DNA of 64,000 nt from Hyphomicrobiales bacterium (GCA_900470965.1 UCCS01000059.1:1-64000); one strand, 5' to 3'; shown: positions 33,538-44,651, counted from the first letter of the stretch. The notes: generated by a model not told the origin, from the sequence alone. Translations and numbers: made by a program.

Positions 33538-34464
33538 ATGATTTTGTGCTGCGGCGAAGCCCTAATCGACATGCTGCCGAGGGATACGACTCTCGGCGAA
33601 AAGGGCTTTGCGCCCTATGCCGGCGGCGCAATCTTCAATACGGCGATTGCGCTTGGTCGCCTGGGCATCCCCACGGCCTTCTTCACCGGCATTGCCGATG
33701 ACATGATGGGCGAAATCCTGCTTGATACGCTGAAGGCGAGCAATGTCGATTACGGCCCTTGCGCCATCACGCCGCGCCCCTCGACGATCGCCTTCGTCAA
33801 GCTGGTCAATGGTCAGGCGACCTATGCCTTCTACGATGAAGGCACGGCCGGCCGGATGATCACCACGGATGATCTGCCGGCCCTTGGCGATGATTGCGAA
33901 GCCCTGCATTTCGGTGCGATCAGCCTGATCCCGAGCCCCTGCGGCGAAACCTACGAGGCTCTGCTCGACCGCGAGGCCGCCACGCGCGTCATCTCGCTCG
34001 ACCCGAACATCCGCCCCGGCTTCATCAAGGACAAGCCGGCGCACATGGCCCGCATCAAGCGCATGGCCGCCAAGTCCGATATCGTGAAATTCTCCGACGA
34101 GGACCTCGAATGGTTCGGCCTGGAAGGCGATCATGATGCCCTGGCCGCCCACTGGCTGAACCACGGGGCCAAGCTCGTCGTCATCACCAAGGGCGCGGAA
34201 GGCGCTACCGGATACACCAGCGCGCGCAAGGTCACGGTCCCGAGCGAACGCGTCACTGTGGTCGATACCGTCGGCGCCGGTGACACATTCGATGCCGGCG
34301 TTCTCGCCTCGTTGAAGATGGATAACCTGCTAACCAAGGCGCAGGTCGCCAATCTTGATGAGCAGGCCCTGCGAAACGCCCTGGCGCTTGGCGCCAAGGC
34401 TGCCGCGGTCACCGTCTCGCGCGCTGGTGCTAATCCGCCCTGGGCGCGCGAAATCGGCCTCTGA
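33538..34464 (+). CDS. frk: fructokinase (PfkB family)
   Basis: ATP-dependent sugar kinase of 308 aa (ribokinase fold). N-terminal PfkB pattern LCCGEALIDMLPR and GGAIFNTAIALGRLG; C-terminal signature VVDTVGAGDTFDAGVL with the catalytic Asp. It resembles the Rhizobium leguminosarum fructokinase Frk. Makes fructose-6-phosphate, the substrate of the nearby Pgi. Site GGGAGGAATTCG before ATG. Confidence 0.9.
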   Translation: MILCCGEALIDMLPRDTTLGEKGFAPYAGGAIFNTAIALGRLGIPTAFFTGIADDMMGEILLDTLKASNVDYGPCAITPRPSTIAFVKLVNGQATYAFYDEGTAGRMITTDDLPALGDDCEALHFGAISLIPSPCGETYEALLDREAATRVISLDPNIRPGFIKDKPAHMARIKRMAAKSDIVKFSDEDLEWFGLEGDHDALAAHWLNHGAKLVVITKGAEGATGYTSARKVTVPSERVTVVDTVGAGDTFDAGVLASLKMDNLLTKAQVANLDEQALRNALALGAKAAAVTVSRAGANPPWAREIGL

Positions 34465-34467
34465 AGC

Positions 34468-35271
34468 TTAGGCGATCCGATCGAGAAAGGCACGGACCTC
34501 CCGATTGAAGAGGTCCGGCTGCTGCAGCGGCGCAAAATGGCTGACGCCGGGCAGCAGCACGAATTCCGCATCCGGGATCGTCCTTGCCAGATAATCGGCA
34601 TGGTCAGGCTTGATGAATTCGTCGTGTTCGCCGAGCACGATGGAAACCGGAACCTTGATGCCTGCCAGTTGTTCGGCGGTATAATTCGGCTCCGTCGACA
34701 TCATCTTCGACACGTCGGCGACAAAGGCCTCGAACTGGTCCGGCGTTTCCGACAGCGCCTGATAGTCCTTCCTGTGGCGGCTGAAGCAGCGCTCGATGAC
34801 GGGCGTTGCCTTGAATTCCTTGGTACCGCTGGGGTCCATGTTGCAGGCGAAGAAGAATACGCCGCAGACACGGTCCGGCTGCTGATCAGCGAGGATCAGC
34901 GCCGTGCAGGCGCCGTCGCTCCAACCGACGAGGGCTGCTTCCTGAAGTCCGATATGATCCATGACGGCTAGCACGTCCGAAGCCATCAGATGATAGCTAT
35001 AGGGCCGGTCGTCACGTGTGCTGCGGCCATGCCCACGACTATCGATCACCACGACCCGATGGCCGGCTTCGATGAATGCAGGAACCTGATAACCCCAATT
35101 GCCGCTATTGCCGAGGCCGCCATGCAGCAGGATGACAGCCGGGCCTGCGCCGTAGCTCGCGTACCAGATGCGCGCGCCTTCGTGGTCGACGAGGCCTTGC
35201 TCATGCGAGGGCGGCAGTGGCGGTGCGCCGTTTGCCTCGAAGTTCACCAGTTCGTCATCATCAGCGGTCAT
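34468..35271 (-). CDS. alpha/beta hydrolase
   Basis: A 267-aa hydrolase. The ATG at 35271 follows GGAGGAGCTG; the open frame extends to 35454 without a start signal. Oxyanion-site HGGLGNSGNWGYQ, the region DSRGHGRST, nucleophile motif in LVGWSDGACTAL (Gly-Trp-Ser-Asp-Gly, active Ser), acid in LGEHDEFI, His in GVSHFAP. Substrate unknown (esterase or haloperoxidase-like). Converges with frk, 3 bases between stops. Confidence 0.88.
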   Translation of the reverse strand: MTADDDELVNFEANGAPPLPPSHEQGLVDHEGARIWYASYGAGPAVILLHGGLGNSGNWGYQVPAFIEAGHRVVVIDSRGHGRSTRDDRPYSYHLMASDVLAVMDHIGLQEAALVGWSDGACTALILADQQPDRVCGVFFFACNMDPSGTKEFKATPVIERCFSRHRKDYQALSETPDQFEAFVADVSKMMSTEPNYTAEQLAGIKVPVSIVLGEHDEFIKPDHADYLARTIPDAEFVLLPGVSHFAPLQQPDLFNREVRAFLDRIA

Positions 35272-35335
35272 CAGCTCCTCCTCCGTCAATTTCTCTATAG
35301 ACGACGAGATGCCCTGCAATTCGACAGGGTCAAAC

Positions 35336-35366
35336 AAAAAACCCACCGGTGTCGCTAATGGGCTTT
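35336..35366 (-). terminator. orphan intrinsic terminator or leader hairpin
   Basis: On the minus strand AAAGCCCA and TGGGTTTT pair (8 bp, one G-U) around a 13-base loop, followed by more T. It lies about 65 bases before the hydrolase start with no gene directly upstream on that strand, so it ends an unannotated transcript or attenuates the hydrolase mRNA. Confidence 0.5.
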
Positions 35367-35517
35367 GTCCCCACCTGCGCGGGTTCAATGAAAACGGATC
35401 AATCGACAAATCTCGCACGCGTGATGTAAATGCTGTCCGGCCACAGTGCTCCAAGTGTTCCGCCGAGAAAGGTCGTTACCTCAGCACTTTTCCGTCGATT
35501 GAAGAAGGGTAACGGAT

Positions 35518-35868
35518 TTGAGGAGTAGCCTCTCGCTAAAACAAAAGGACATTTGCGACCGCTTTGGATCCCCTATGTTTGTTCCTTCTGCCAGCGAAAC
35601 TGTAGGGATATCGCTAGATGTAAAGTCCGGAATTATGCCGCTGAATGGCCTTCGGCATCATCCGGTTGGAGGAACATCGGGTTGGTATATTTGGGCTGGT
35701 GAATACAGCGCGGCGGACGACTTTTTCAAACCCCTGCATGCCAATCATCTGAGCGGTTGGTTGCCCGCCGTTGAACCGTATCTTGCTTTGGCGCCGGGTT
35801 GGCGATTCTTGATTGCAGATGATTATCAGGATGTTTGGTTCGATAAAAATCTGCTTGTCGAGAACTGA
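35518..35868 (+). CDS. Imm33-like immunity-domain protein (orphan)
   Basis: A 116-aa soluble protein. The pattern ICDRFGSPMFVPSASETVG, GLRHHPVGGTSGWYIWAGEY and YLALAPGWRFLIADDYQDVW resembles proteins annotated with the Imm33 immunity domain. The start is TTG at 35518 behind AAGAAGGG, because the N-terminal CDRFGSP region belongs to the family pattern; an internal ATG at 35575 would remove it. No polymorphic toxin gene is adjacent. Family assignment rests on motif memory and is moderately sure. Confidence 0.65.
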   Translation: MRSSLSLKQKDICDRFGSPMFVPSASETVGISLDVKSGIMPLNGLRHHPVGGTSGWYIWAGEYSAADDFFKPLHANHLSGWLPAVEPYLALAPGWRFLIADDYQDVWFDKNLLVEN

Positions 35869-35896
35869 ACCCGGCGACCGTTTGCGGATCGCCGAA

Positions 35897-37522
<1,626 letters not shown>

Positions 37523-37608
37523 GGGAGACTCCTTTGGAGGCGGAGAGGGTTGCGGAAACTATTCTCTTTCCCGCAGTCAAATCAAGTTCAGCCATCTGAC
37601 GAAATATG

Positions 37609-37637
37609 AAAAAAGCCACCCGCGACAAGCGGATGGC
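37609..37637 (-). terminator. terminator after acyl-CoA ligase
   Basis: On the minus strand GCCATCCGC, loop TTGTC, GCGGGTGGC, then TTTTTTC, 26 bases past the ligase stop. Confidence 0.9.
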
Positions 37638-37662
37638 CCTCAATTTCATGAGACCGTCAAAT

Positions 37663-39363
37663 TCAGCCGCGCAGGTCCTTGCGCAGGATCTTGCCGACGG
37701 GGCTCTTCGGCAGCTCGGTGCGGAATTCGATGAAGCGCGGCCGCTTGTAGTTGGTGAGATTGGCCGCGCAATGGGCCTTCACATCGGCTTCGGTGAGAGC
37801 AGGATCCTTGCGCACGATGAAGAGCTTGACCGCCTCGCCGGAATGCCCGTCCGGCACGCCGATCGCAGCCGCCTCCAGAATGCCGGCATGCATGGCGGCC
37901 ACTTCCTCGATCTCGTTCGGATAGACGTTGAAGCCGGAGACGAGGATCATGTCCTTCTTGCGGTCGACGATCTTGGTATAGCCGCGCTCGTCCATGAAGC
38001 CCATGTCGCCGGTCCGGAAATAACCATCCGGCGTCATCACCTGCGCCGTCTCCTCCGGCTTGTTCCAATATCCGGCCATGACCTGCGGGCCGCGAATGCA
38101 GATCTCACCGATCTCGCCAAGCGGCAGCGAATTGCCGTCCTCGTCGCGGATATCGAGTTCCGTCGAGGGGATGGGAAGGCCGATCGAGCCGGTGAATTCA
38201 GGCGAATCGAAGCGGTTTGCGGTTGCAACGGGCGAGGTCTCGGAGAGGCCGTAACCCTCGGTCACGTGCGAGCCCGTCACCTTCAGCCAGCGTTCGGCCA
38301 CCGGCCGCTGCACGGCCATGCCGCCGCCGAGCGACATGACGAGAGAGGAGAAATCGAGCTTGGCGAAGTCGGCGTTGTTGAGCAGCGCGTTGAAGAGCGT
38401 ATTGAGGCCGGGGAAGATATGGATATCAGACTTCTGGAATTCCTTCACAAGCCCTGGAATGTCGCGCGGATTGGCGATCAGCACATTATGGGCGCCGAGC
38501 GACATGCCCATCAGCGAATTCACCGTCAGTGCGAAGATGTGATAGAGCGGCAGCGCACAGAGGAAGTTCAGGACCTCAGGCTGCTTCTTTTTGTCGAAGG
38601 CGGATTTCAGCCAGAGCTGCAGCTGCATCTTGTTGGCAAGCAGGTTCTGATGCGTCAGCATCGCACCCTTGGCAATACCTGTCGTCCCACCCGTATATTG
38701 CAGGAAGGCAATGTCGCTGCCGGTGAGCGCGACGGGCGCAAGCGTCCTGTTCGCTCCCGCCGATAGCACCTGCCTGAAACTTTTGTGTTGCGGAATGGAC
38801 CAGGACGGAACGAGCTTCTTCACCCGGCGGACGACGAAATTGACGATATGCCCCTTTGGGCCGAGCATTTCGCCGAGAGAGCTGACGACGACATGGCGCA
38901 GGTCCGTCTTGTTGATGACCTGTTCGACAGTGCGCGCGAAGTTTTCCAGAACGAAGATCGCCTTGGCGCCGGAATCGTTAAGCTGGTGCTCAAGCTCGCG
39001 CGGCGTATAGAGCGGGTTGACGTTTACGACGACAAGTCCGGCGCGCAGGATGCCATAGACCGCGATGGGATTCTGCAGAACGTTCGGCATCATCACGGCG
39101 ACACGATCGCCTTTTTGCAGACCCGCACTTTGCAGCCAGGCAGCCACCTTACGGGTCTGGGCCTCGAGTTCGCGATAGGTCATCGATTTGCCCATGCTGG
39201 AAAAGGCCTTCCGCTCGGCAAAACGCGCGCAGGTTTTTTCCAGGAGATCCGGCAGCGATGAAAATTCCAGCGGGGGGATTTCAGCCGGTACGGTGTCCGG
39301 ATAGGTGGCGAGCCATGGTTTTTCCGATTTCGCACCGCCAGGGTGCACGGAAATGCTGTTCAT
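37663..39363 (-). CDS. fadD: long-chain fatty acid-CoA ligase
   Basis: AMP-forming acyl-CoA synthetase of 566 aa. The ATG at 39363 follows GGGAGAGAG. AMP-binding motif FLQYTGGTTGIAKGAMLTH, A5-like GYGLSETSP, YFRTGDMGFMDERGY and DRKKDMILVSGFNVYP (hinge), with catalytic Lys near the end in PKSPVGKILRKDLRG. Activates long-chain fatty acids for beta-oxidation. FadD identity is by length and the linker sequence; another acyl-CoA synthetase specificity is possible. Confidence 0.9.
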   Translation of the reverse strand: MNSISVHPGGAKSEKPWLATYPDTVPAEIPPLEFSSLPDLLEKTCARFAERKAFSSMGKSMTYRELEAQTRKVAAWLQSAGLQKGDRVAVMMPNVLQNPIAVYGILRAGLVVVNVNPLYTPRELEHQLNDSGAKAIFVLENFARTVEQVINKTDLRHVVVSSLGEMLGPKGHIVNFVVRRVKKLVPSWSIPQHKSFRQVLSAGANRTLAPVALTGSDIAFLQYTGGTTGIAKGAMLTHQNLLANKMQLQLWLKSAFDKKKQPEVLNFLCALPLYHIFALTVNSLMGMSLGAHNVLIANPRDIPGLVKEFQKSDIHIFPGLNTLFNALLNNADFAKLDFSSLVMSLGGGMAVQRPVAERWLKVTGSHVTEGYGLSETSPVATANRFDSPEFTGSIGLPIPSTELDIRDEDGNSLPLGEIGEICIRGPQVMAGYWNKPEETAQVMTPDGYFRTGDMGFMDERGYTKIVDRKKDMILVSGFNVYPNEIEEVAAMHAGILEAAAIGVPDGHSGEAVKLFIVRKDPALTEADVKAHCAANLTNYKRPRFIEFRTELPKSPVGKILRKDLRG

Positions 39364-39609
39364 ATTCTCTCTCCCGTTCGCCGCCGAAACCGGGTCGCAC
39401 CGGCATCGATCGGAAGATCCTCCGTCTTCCGTCAAGGCAGCTTATGCCATTGCTTGAGCGGTTCAAGCGGATTGAGGCTACAATAACCTTGACGTAAACG
39501 TCAATATCGCGGTGGTCGCATATGAACAGCATGTGACGGGGAACTTTGAAGCATAGGGCACGTTTTCTCGATGTGGAAGAACCACGAGGAAACGACAAGG
39601 AGGTGCACA

Positions 39610-40002
39610 ATGCTGAATCAGGATACTGACGCCACCCGACGCGACCCGAATGTGAAGGATACCCCGACGCTGATCGCCAGCGACCGCGTCGAAGGCACCC
39701 GCGTCTATGGCGCCGATGGCAAACACATCGGTTCCATCGAACGCCTCATCCTCGGGAAGCAGGACGGCCGCGTCGCTTATGCTGTTCTGAGTTTCGGCGG
39801 CTTTCTCGGCATCGGCAGTGATCACTATCCGCTGCCGTGGGAAAAGCTGACCTACGATACCCAGCTGGACGGCTATCGCATCGATCTCACCAAGGAGCAG
39901 ATCGAAGGCGCGCCGAGCTACGCGGATGATGATGACACCTGGTACAACGATAATGGCCGCCGCGTTTATGATTATTATGGCGTGCCGCCCTACTGGATGT
40001 AA
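39610..40002 (+). CDS. PRC-barrel domain protein
   Basis: A 130-aa protein behind AAGGAGGTGCACA. The PRC-barrel covers residues about 20-100 (RVYGADGKHIGSIERLILGK, GYRIDLTKEQIEGAP) and is followed by an acidic Tyr-rich tail (YADDDDTWYNDNGRR). Similar small proteins in rhizobia are stress-related; function not established. A strong terminator follows. Confidence 0.85.
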   Translation: MLNQDTDATRRDPNVKDTPTLIASDRVEGTRVYGADGKHIGSIERLILGKQDGRVAYAVLSFGGFLGIGSDHYPLPWEKLTYDTQLDGYRIDLTKEQIEGAPSYADDDDTWYNDNGRRVYDYYGVPPYWM

Positions 40003-40028
40003 CACCGTCCGCGAGGACGAGCCGGTAG

Positions 40029-40060
40029 AGGCCCCGCCAGAGCGGGGCCTTTCAGTTTTT
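40029..40060 (+). terminator. terminator after PRC-barrel gene
   Basis: GGCCCCGC, loop CAGA, GCGGGGCC, TTTCAGTTTTTG; overlaps the end of the convergent beta-mannosidase gene. Confidence 0.85.
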
Positions 40061-42502
40061 GTTCACGAGATCATTGGCAGTGCGAAGCACTGTGCCAAAC
40101 ACGATATCTTCGGCCGACAGGGACTTGTCGGTCGTCACACGGAAGACATGGCTTTCACCCGGCAACAGGGTCACCAGCATGGAATCCACCACCGCCGCCG
40201 GATCGAGCCGATCCGCCATCAGGCAGAGATCTTTCAGGAAGCTCTTGGCGGTGACCGTAACCTCATAGCCGCCAGCCGATTTTGCCAGTGAAATGTCGAG
40301 ATCAGGGGCCGGCAGCTTCAGGTCGATATCCTCGACGAAATAGTGGAAGGCGCGCTTGTCGAGCATCTTGACAACGATGACTTCCTCATCCGCCGTGCCG
40401 GCTTTTGCGATATCCTCAGGCAGAGGAAATTCCTTCGCTTCGAACCGGTCGCAGAGCAGCCGCCAGAATTCAAATTCCGCCAGCACCGTACCATCAAGCC
40501 GCATGCGCTTGCCGCTGATCTTCGAGCGCCAGAACAGTGTCTGCTCGTTGACCGCGATAGCCGACAGGCCGTCACCACGCGGCTGGATCGTCAGCAGGCG
40601 AGGATGGAACGCCTGTTGCATCGCATACCAGAGCGGCTTGCGCCGACCGGCAGAATCGAGCGCTGCCCACGAGGTGACCGGCCAGCAATCATTGAACTGC
40701 CAAACGACCGCCCCTTTGCAGATATCGCGATGCGAGCGCATGTGCTCGACGGCGAAGCGGATGGCACGCGCCTGATTGAGTTGCGTCGCAAAATGCCAGT
40801 CATCCATCGTCTGCGGCACGGGCAGGTGTCCGGCAAGCCCCTTGATGAGCTTGTCATTGCCCTGCGTCGCCTTCTGATGATGGAAGACGCCGCGCGATTC
40901 CGGCGTCAGCGGCGCGTCATGCACGCTCTCCTGAAGTGTCGCCCATGCCGGCGGCGCCTGCCAGCCGAATTCGGAGCAGAAGCGCGGGACGTAGTTGCGA
41001 TAGACTTCGTAACCGACGTCGTTCCAGACATCCCAGATGTGTTTGCAGCCATGCCGGTCGTCATTCGGTTGGATATCCATCGAGCCCGAATAGGGGCTGC
41101 CGGGATAATAGGGTCTGTCAGGATCGAGTTCGGCGCAGAGCTTCGGCAGGACATCGAGATAGTAGCCGAGCCCCCAGCTCACGCCATCCTTGATGATCGG
41201 CCGCCAGCCCCACTCGTCGAAGCCCCAGATATTCTCGTTATTGCCGTTCCAGATGATCAGCGATGCATGCGGCATCAGCCGCACGACATTGTCCCGCACC
41301 TCGGCGATCACCTCGCTGCGCAGCGGCTCTTCCTCCGGATAGGAGGCGCAGGCAAAGAGGAAATCCTGCCAGACCAGCATGCCGGTACGGTCACAGGTCT
41401 CGTAGAATTCGTCCCGCTCGAAGATGCCGCCGCCCCAGACGCGCAGCAGATTGATATTGGCAGCCTTGGCTTCCTCGATCCGCGCCGCATAGCGCTCCGC
41501 CGTCACCCGCGAGGGGAAACAATCATCCGGTATCCAGTTGGCGCCACAGGCAAAGATCGGCACGTCGTTGATGACGAAGGTAAAGGCCGAGCCATGCGCA
41601 TCCGGCTCGGTGTCTAGCCGCAGCGAACGGAAGCCGATCTGCTTCGAATAGAGGTCGAGGACATCTCCGCTCTCATCTTCCAGCCGGATCTCCAGCGGAT
41701 AAAGCGGCTGCGCGCCGAGGTGATGCGGCCACCAGAGCTGCGGCGAGGGCACGCGAACCTCGAACGAAACCTCATCGGCATCCGATTCGACCGTGACCGT
41801 CTGCGTCACGCCGCCGATTTCGGCCGTGAGTTTCGTTGGTCCGGCCTCGCCATGTCTCGCCAGCCGCGCATGCACCTTGACCAGTCCATCACCACCGGCA
41901 AGCGTGGCCGAAACCCTTGTAGCGGCAAGCCGCGCCCGATCCCAGCTCTCCAGCCGCACCGGCTTCCAGAGTCCGGCCGTCACAAGCGTCGGCCCCCAGT
42001 CCCAGCCGAAATTGCAGGCCATCTTGCGCATCAGGTTGCCCGGTCCCGGATAGTTGTTCGGGCGATAGCCGTAATGCTTCTCCATCTCGGCGCCATAGGC
42101 ATAGGCGGAATGGAAGGTGATGCTGAGCTCGTTTGCACCTTCCCGCAGCAGCGACGAAACGTCGAAGCGATAGGTGCGGTGCATGTTGAAGGTGCGGCCG
42201 ATCTCCTCGCCGTTCAGGCGGATCGTCGCAATCGTATCGATGCCGTCGAAGACCAGCTCCTGCACCTGGCCCGCATCAGGCTCGGCTTCGAAGTCCAGCC
42301 GGTAGACCCATTCCGTCTTGCCGATCCAGTCATTGGTGATCTCGTTGATATCGAGATAGGGATCGGGGATCAGCCGGTTTGCGAGCAGGTCGAGATGCAC
42401 GCAGCCAGGCACCGTTGCTGGAATCGAAGCGGGCAGACTGGATCTTCCTGTATCGTTACAGGAAAGCGTCCAGCCGTTATGAAGGTCTCTCCTCCCAATC
42501 AT
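40052..42502 (-). CDS. beta-mannosidase (GH2 family)
   Basis: An 816-aa glycoside hydrolase, cytoplasmic (no signal peptide). The N-terminal sugar-binding domain resembles GH2 (ELVFDGIDTIATIRLNGEEI), followed by an Ig-like domain, then the TIM barrel with acid/base Glu in IIWNGNNENIWGF and probable nucleophile Glu in FCSEFGWQ. CNFGWDWGPTLVTAG is a hallmark of beta-mannosidases. It would cleave terminal beta-mannose from imported oligosaccharides. No adjacent oligosaccharide transporter. Confidence 0.92.
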   Translation of the reverse strand: MIGRRDLHNGWTLSCNDTGRSSLPASIPATVPGCVHLDLLANRLIPDPYLDINEITNDWIGKTEWVYRLDFEAEPDAGQVQELVFDGIDTIATIRLNGEEIGRTFNMHRTYRFDVSSLLREGANELSITFHSAYAYGAEMEKHYGYRPNNYPGPGNLMRKMACNFGWDWGPTLVTAGLWKPVRLESWDRARLAATRVSATLAGGDGLVKVHARLARHGEAGPTKLTAEIGGVTQTVTVESDADEVSFEVRVPSPQLWWPHHLGAQPLYPLEIRLEDESGDVLDLYSKQIGFRSLRLDTEPDAHGSAFTFVINDVPIFACGANWIPDDCFPSRVTAERYAARIEEAKAANINLLRVWGGGIFERDEFYETCDRTGMLVWQDFLFACASYPEEEPLRSEVIAEVRDNVVRLMPHASLIIWNGNNENIWGFDEWGWRPIIKDGVSWGLGYYLDVLPKLCAELDPDRPYYPGSPYSGSMDIQPNDDRHGCKHIWDVWNDVGYEVYRNYVPRFCSEFGWQAPPAWATLQESVHDAPLTPESRGVFHHQKATQGNDKLIKGLAGHLPVPQTMDDWHFATQLNQARAIRFAVEHMRSHRDICKGAVVWQFNDCWPVTSWAALDSAGRRKPLWYAMQQAFHPRLLTIQPRGDGLSAIAVNEQTLFWRSKISGKRMRLDGTVLAEFEFWRLLCDRFEAKEFPLPEDIAKAGTADEEVIVVKMLDKRAFHYFVEDIDLKLPAPDLDISLAKSAGGYEVTVTAKSFLKDLCLMADRLDPAAVVDSMLVTLLPGESHVFRVTTDKSLSAEDIVFGTVLRTANDLVNKN

Positions 42503-42517
42503 TTCAGCCTCTTATGT

Positions 42518-42913
42518 TTATTGAAAACGGCCGTGGCGCTGCAGCACCTCGATCTTGTAGCCGTCAGGATCGGTGATGAAGAAGAACAGCCCGAACAGCT
42601 TGCCGTCGCGGTTGAGTTCCACGAGCTTGCCGGGGTTGAGACCGAGCTCCGTCAGCCGCTTGTGTTCGACCTGCACTTCCTGAACGGAAACAGCGAGATG
42701 GCCATAGGCATCGCCGAGATTATAGGGCGCCGTGCGACCCTTATTGATCGTCAGCTCCAGCTCGAAACCGGTCTCTTCATTGCTCATATAGATCAGCGTG
42801 AAGGTCTCGAAATCGACACGGTCGGCAACCGCGAGCCCGAAGACTTTGCTGTAGAAATCGACCGAGCGCGCCTCGTCCAGAACGCGGATCATCGAATGGA
42901 TCATCTTGGCCAA
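42518..42913 (-). CDS. lactoylglutathione lyase-like (VOC) protein
   Basis: A 131-aa single VOC domain. Start MIHSMIRVLDEARSVDFYSK matches GloA; metal-ligand region GFELELTINKG, GHLAVSVQEV (His) and FFFITDPDGYKIEVLQ (Glu). Glyoxalase I activity on methylglyoxal-glutathione is plausible; several rhizobial paralogues exist. It lies 15 bases upstream of the beta-mannosidase and may be cotranscribed with it. Confidence 0.85.
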   Translation of the reverse strand: MAKMIHSMIRVLDEARSVDFYSKVFGLAVADRVDFETFTLIYMSNEETGFELELTINKGRTAPYNLGDAYGHLAVSVQEVQVEHKRLTELGLNPGKLVELNRDGKLFGLFFFITDPDGYKIEVLQRHGRFQ

Positions 42914-42960
42914 GGCGGTCTCCCATCGCTGACATTACCGCTGCCTTGGTAGCCGTCCTC

Positions 42961-43710
42961 TCAAGCCGGACGCAAGCCCATTCTGCGCGTGATGACGCCT
43001 TCGAGCATGCCGACGACATCATAGATCAGCACAGCCATCAGGCCGACGATCAACCCACCCTGCAGAATGAAGGCGGTATTGTCGGAGATCAGGCCGGCAA
43101 TGATGACCTCGCCGAGACCCTTTGCCGCAACCGTCGAGCCGATCGTCGCCGTGCCGATATTGATGACGGTTGCAACCTTCAGCCCTTCGAGGATCAGCGG
43201 CAACGCCAGCGGCAGCTCGACCTTGAAGAGACGCTGCGTCCCGTTCATGCCCATCCCGTCGGCGGCATCCAGTACCTGCGGTGACACCTGCTTGAGGCCG
43301 GCGACCGTATTTTCGAAGATCGGCAGCAGACCGTAGAGGAAGAGCGCAATCAGCGTCGGCGCAGCACCAAAACCGGTGGCGGGAACGGCAAGCGCCAGCA
43401 CCGCCACGGGCGGAAAGGTCTGGCCGGCATTGGCAATGGCGCGCGACAGCGGCAGGAAATCTGCTCCGCTCGGGCGGGTGACGAAAATGCCGCCGAGCAC
43501 GGCAAGCACCGCGCTGCCGATAATCGAAATGAAAACCAGCTCCAGGTGCCCGAGCGCCAGCGAGGCGAGGCTGTTCTGCATATAGACCGGCGGTGCATTG
43601 TTGTTGGTCAGCGGCACCAGCATGAAGGAGAGCCACTCTGTCCTGAAGATCAGGATGAGCAGCATCACCAGCGCCAGCGCGCGAAACAGGTTGGCGAGGA
43701 TGAATTTCAT
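42961..43710 (-). CDS. osmoprotectant ABC transporter permease (YehW-like)
   Basis: Permease of 249 aa with about six membrane segments. The ATG at 43710 overlaps the ATPase stop (ATGA); the open frame extends upstream inside the ATPase gene and is not used. EAA-like loop in AADGMGMNGTQRLFKVELPLALPLILEG. Part of the OpuC/YehZYXW family for glycine betaine or choline-like solutes. Confidence 0.9.
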   Translation of the reverse strand: MKFILANLFRALALVMLLILIFRTEWLSFMLVPLTNNNAPPVYMQNSLASLALGHLELVFISIIGSAVLAVLGGIFVTRPSGADFLPLSRAIANAGQTFPPVAVLALAVPATGFGAAPTLIALFLYGLLPIFENTVAGLKQVSPQVLDAADGMGMNGTQRLFKVELPLALPLILEGLKVATVINIGTATIGSTVAAKGLGEVIIAGLISDNTAFILQGGLIVGLMAVLIYDVVGMLEGVITRRMGLRPA

Positions 43711-44651
43711 GCCTTGCGGCCCAGTTCGAGCAGCCGACCCATGGAGATCGAACCAACGGGCGCCTTGTTCGCATCCTGCACGGCCGCCTCGTCGACACCC
43801 TGCCAGATCATTTCGGCGAGAGCATCGCGAAGACTGAGCGACTGCGCCAGCGAATAAGGCAGGCCCGGCTTGGCCGGCTGCATGCTGTCCTTCAACGGTG
43901 TCAGCGACATCAGCTTCAGCGCCCGGTCGGAGGTGCCGGTCAATTGCTGCACGAAAGGATCGGCCGGTTCCGTCAGGATCTTCTCCGGCGTCGAGCATTG
44001 CAGGAGCTTGCCGCCGCTCATGACGGCGATCTGGTTGCCGAGATGAAAGGCCTCGTCCATGTCATGCGTGACGAGCACGACCGTGGTGCCGAACTGCTTC
44101 TGGATCGCCAGCAGATCGTCCTGCGCCTTGCCGCGAATAACGGGGTCGAGCGCGCCGAAGGGCTCGTCCATCAATAGCAGCTCAGGCTCGGCTGCCAGCG
44201 CCCGGGCGACGCCGACGCGCTGCTGCTGGCCACCGGACAGCTGATGCGGATATTTCTCGGCAAAGATCGACGGGTCGAGATTGAAGAGGCCGAGCAGTTC
44301 CGTCACCCGACTGCCGATGCGGGCCGTATCCCAGCCGAGAAGCTCCGGCACGGTTGCAATGTTCTGCGCCACCGTCCGGTGCGGAAACAGGCCGTGTCCC
44401 TGGATGGCATAGCCGATCTTGCGGCGAAGCTCGGTCGCCGGCACGTCCATGATGTTCTGCCCGCCGACGAAGATATGTCCCTCGGTGATCGGCACCAGCC
44501 GGTTGATCATCCGCATCAGCGTCGACTTGCCGGAGCCCGACGTGCCGACGACAACGGTAATCGAACCCTTCTCGACGCTCATGGAGACATTGTCGACGAC
44601 GGTTGCAGAGCCGTAGCGCTTCGTGACGTTCCTGATCTCGATCTTGCTCAT
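43707..44651 (-). CDS. osmoprotectant ABC transporter ATP-binding protein (YehX-like)
   Basis: ABC ATPase of 314 aa. Walker A VGTSGSGKST, Q-loop GYAIQGHGLFPHRTV (typical of betaine transporters), signature LSGGQQQRVGVARAL, Walker B LLLMDEPFGALDP, switch TVVLVTHDMDEAF. The last 60 residues form a C-terminal extension, possibly CBS-like, as in OpuA-type regulators. Stop and start overlap neighbouring permeases by 4 bases on both sides. Confidence 0.93.
   Translation of the reverse strand: MSKIEIRNVTKRYGSATVVDNVSMSVEKGSITVVVGTSGSGKSTLMRMINRLVPITEGHIFVGGQNIMDVPATELRRKIGYAIQGHGLFPHRTVAQNIATVPELLGWDTARIGSRVTELLGLFNLDPSIFAEKYPHQLSGGQQQRVGVARALAAEPELLLMDEPFGALDPVIRGKAQDDLLAIQKQFGTTVVLVTHDMDEAFHLGNQIAVMSGGKLLQCSTPEKILTEPADPFVQQLTGTSDRALKLMSLTPLKDSMQPAKPGLPYSLAQSLSLRDALAEMIWQGVDEAAVQDANKAPVGSISMGRLLELGRKA

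Noticed and set aside
35272..35454. N-terminal extension of the alpha/beta hydrolase
   Set aside because: Reads across the terminator-like hairpin and lacks hydrolase motifs; the ATG at 35271 has GGAGGAG.
43711..43998. Upstream extension of the YehW-like permease
   Set aside because: It lies inside the ATPase gene in another frame; the ATGA overlap start at 43710 begins the membrane protein.
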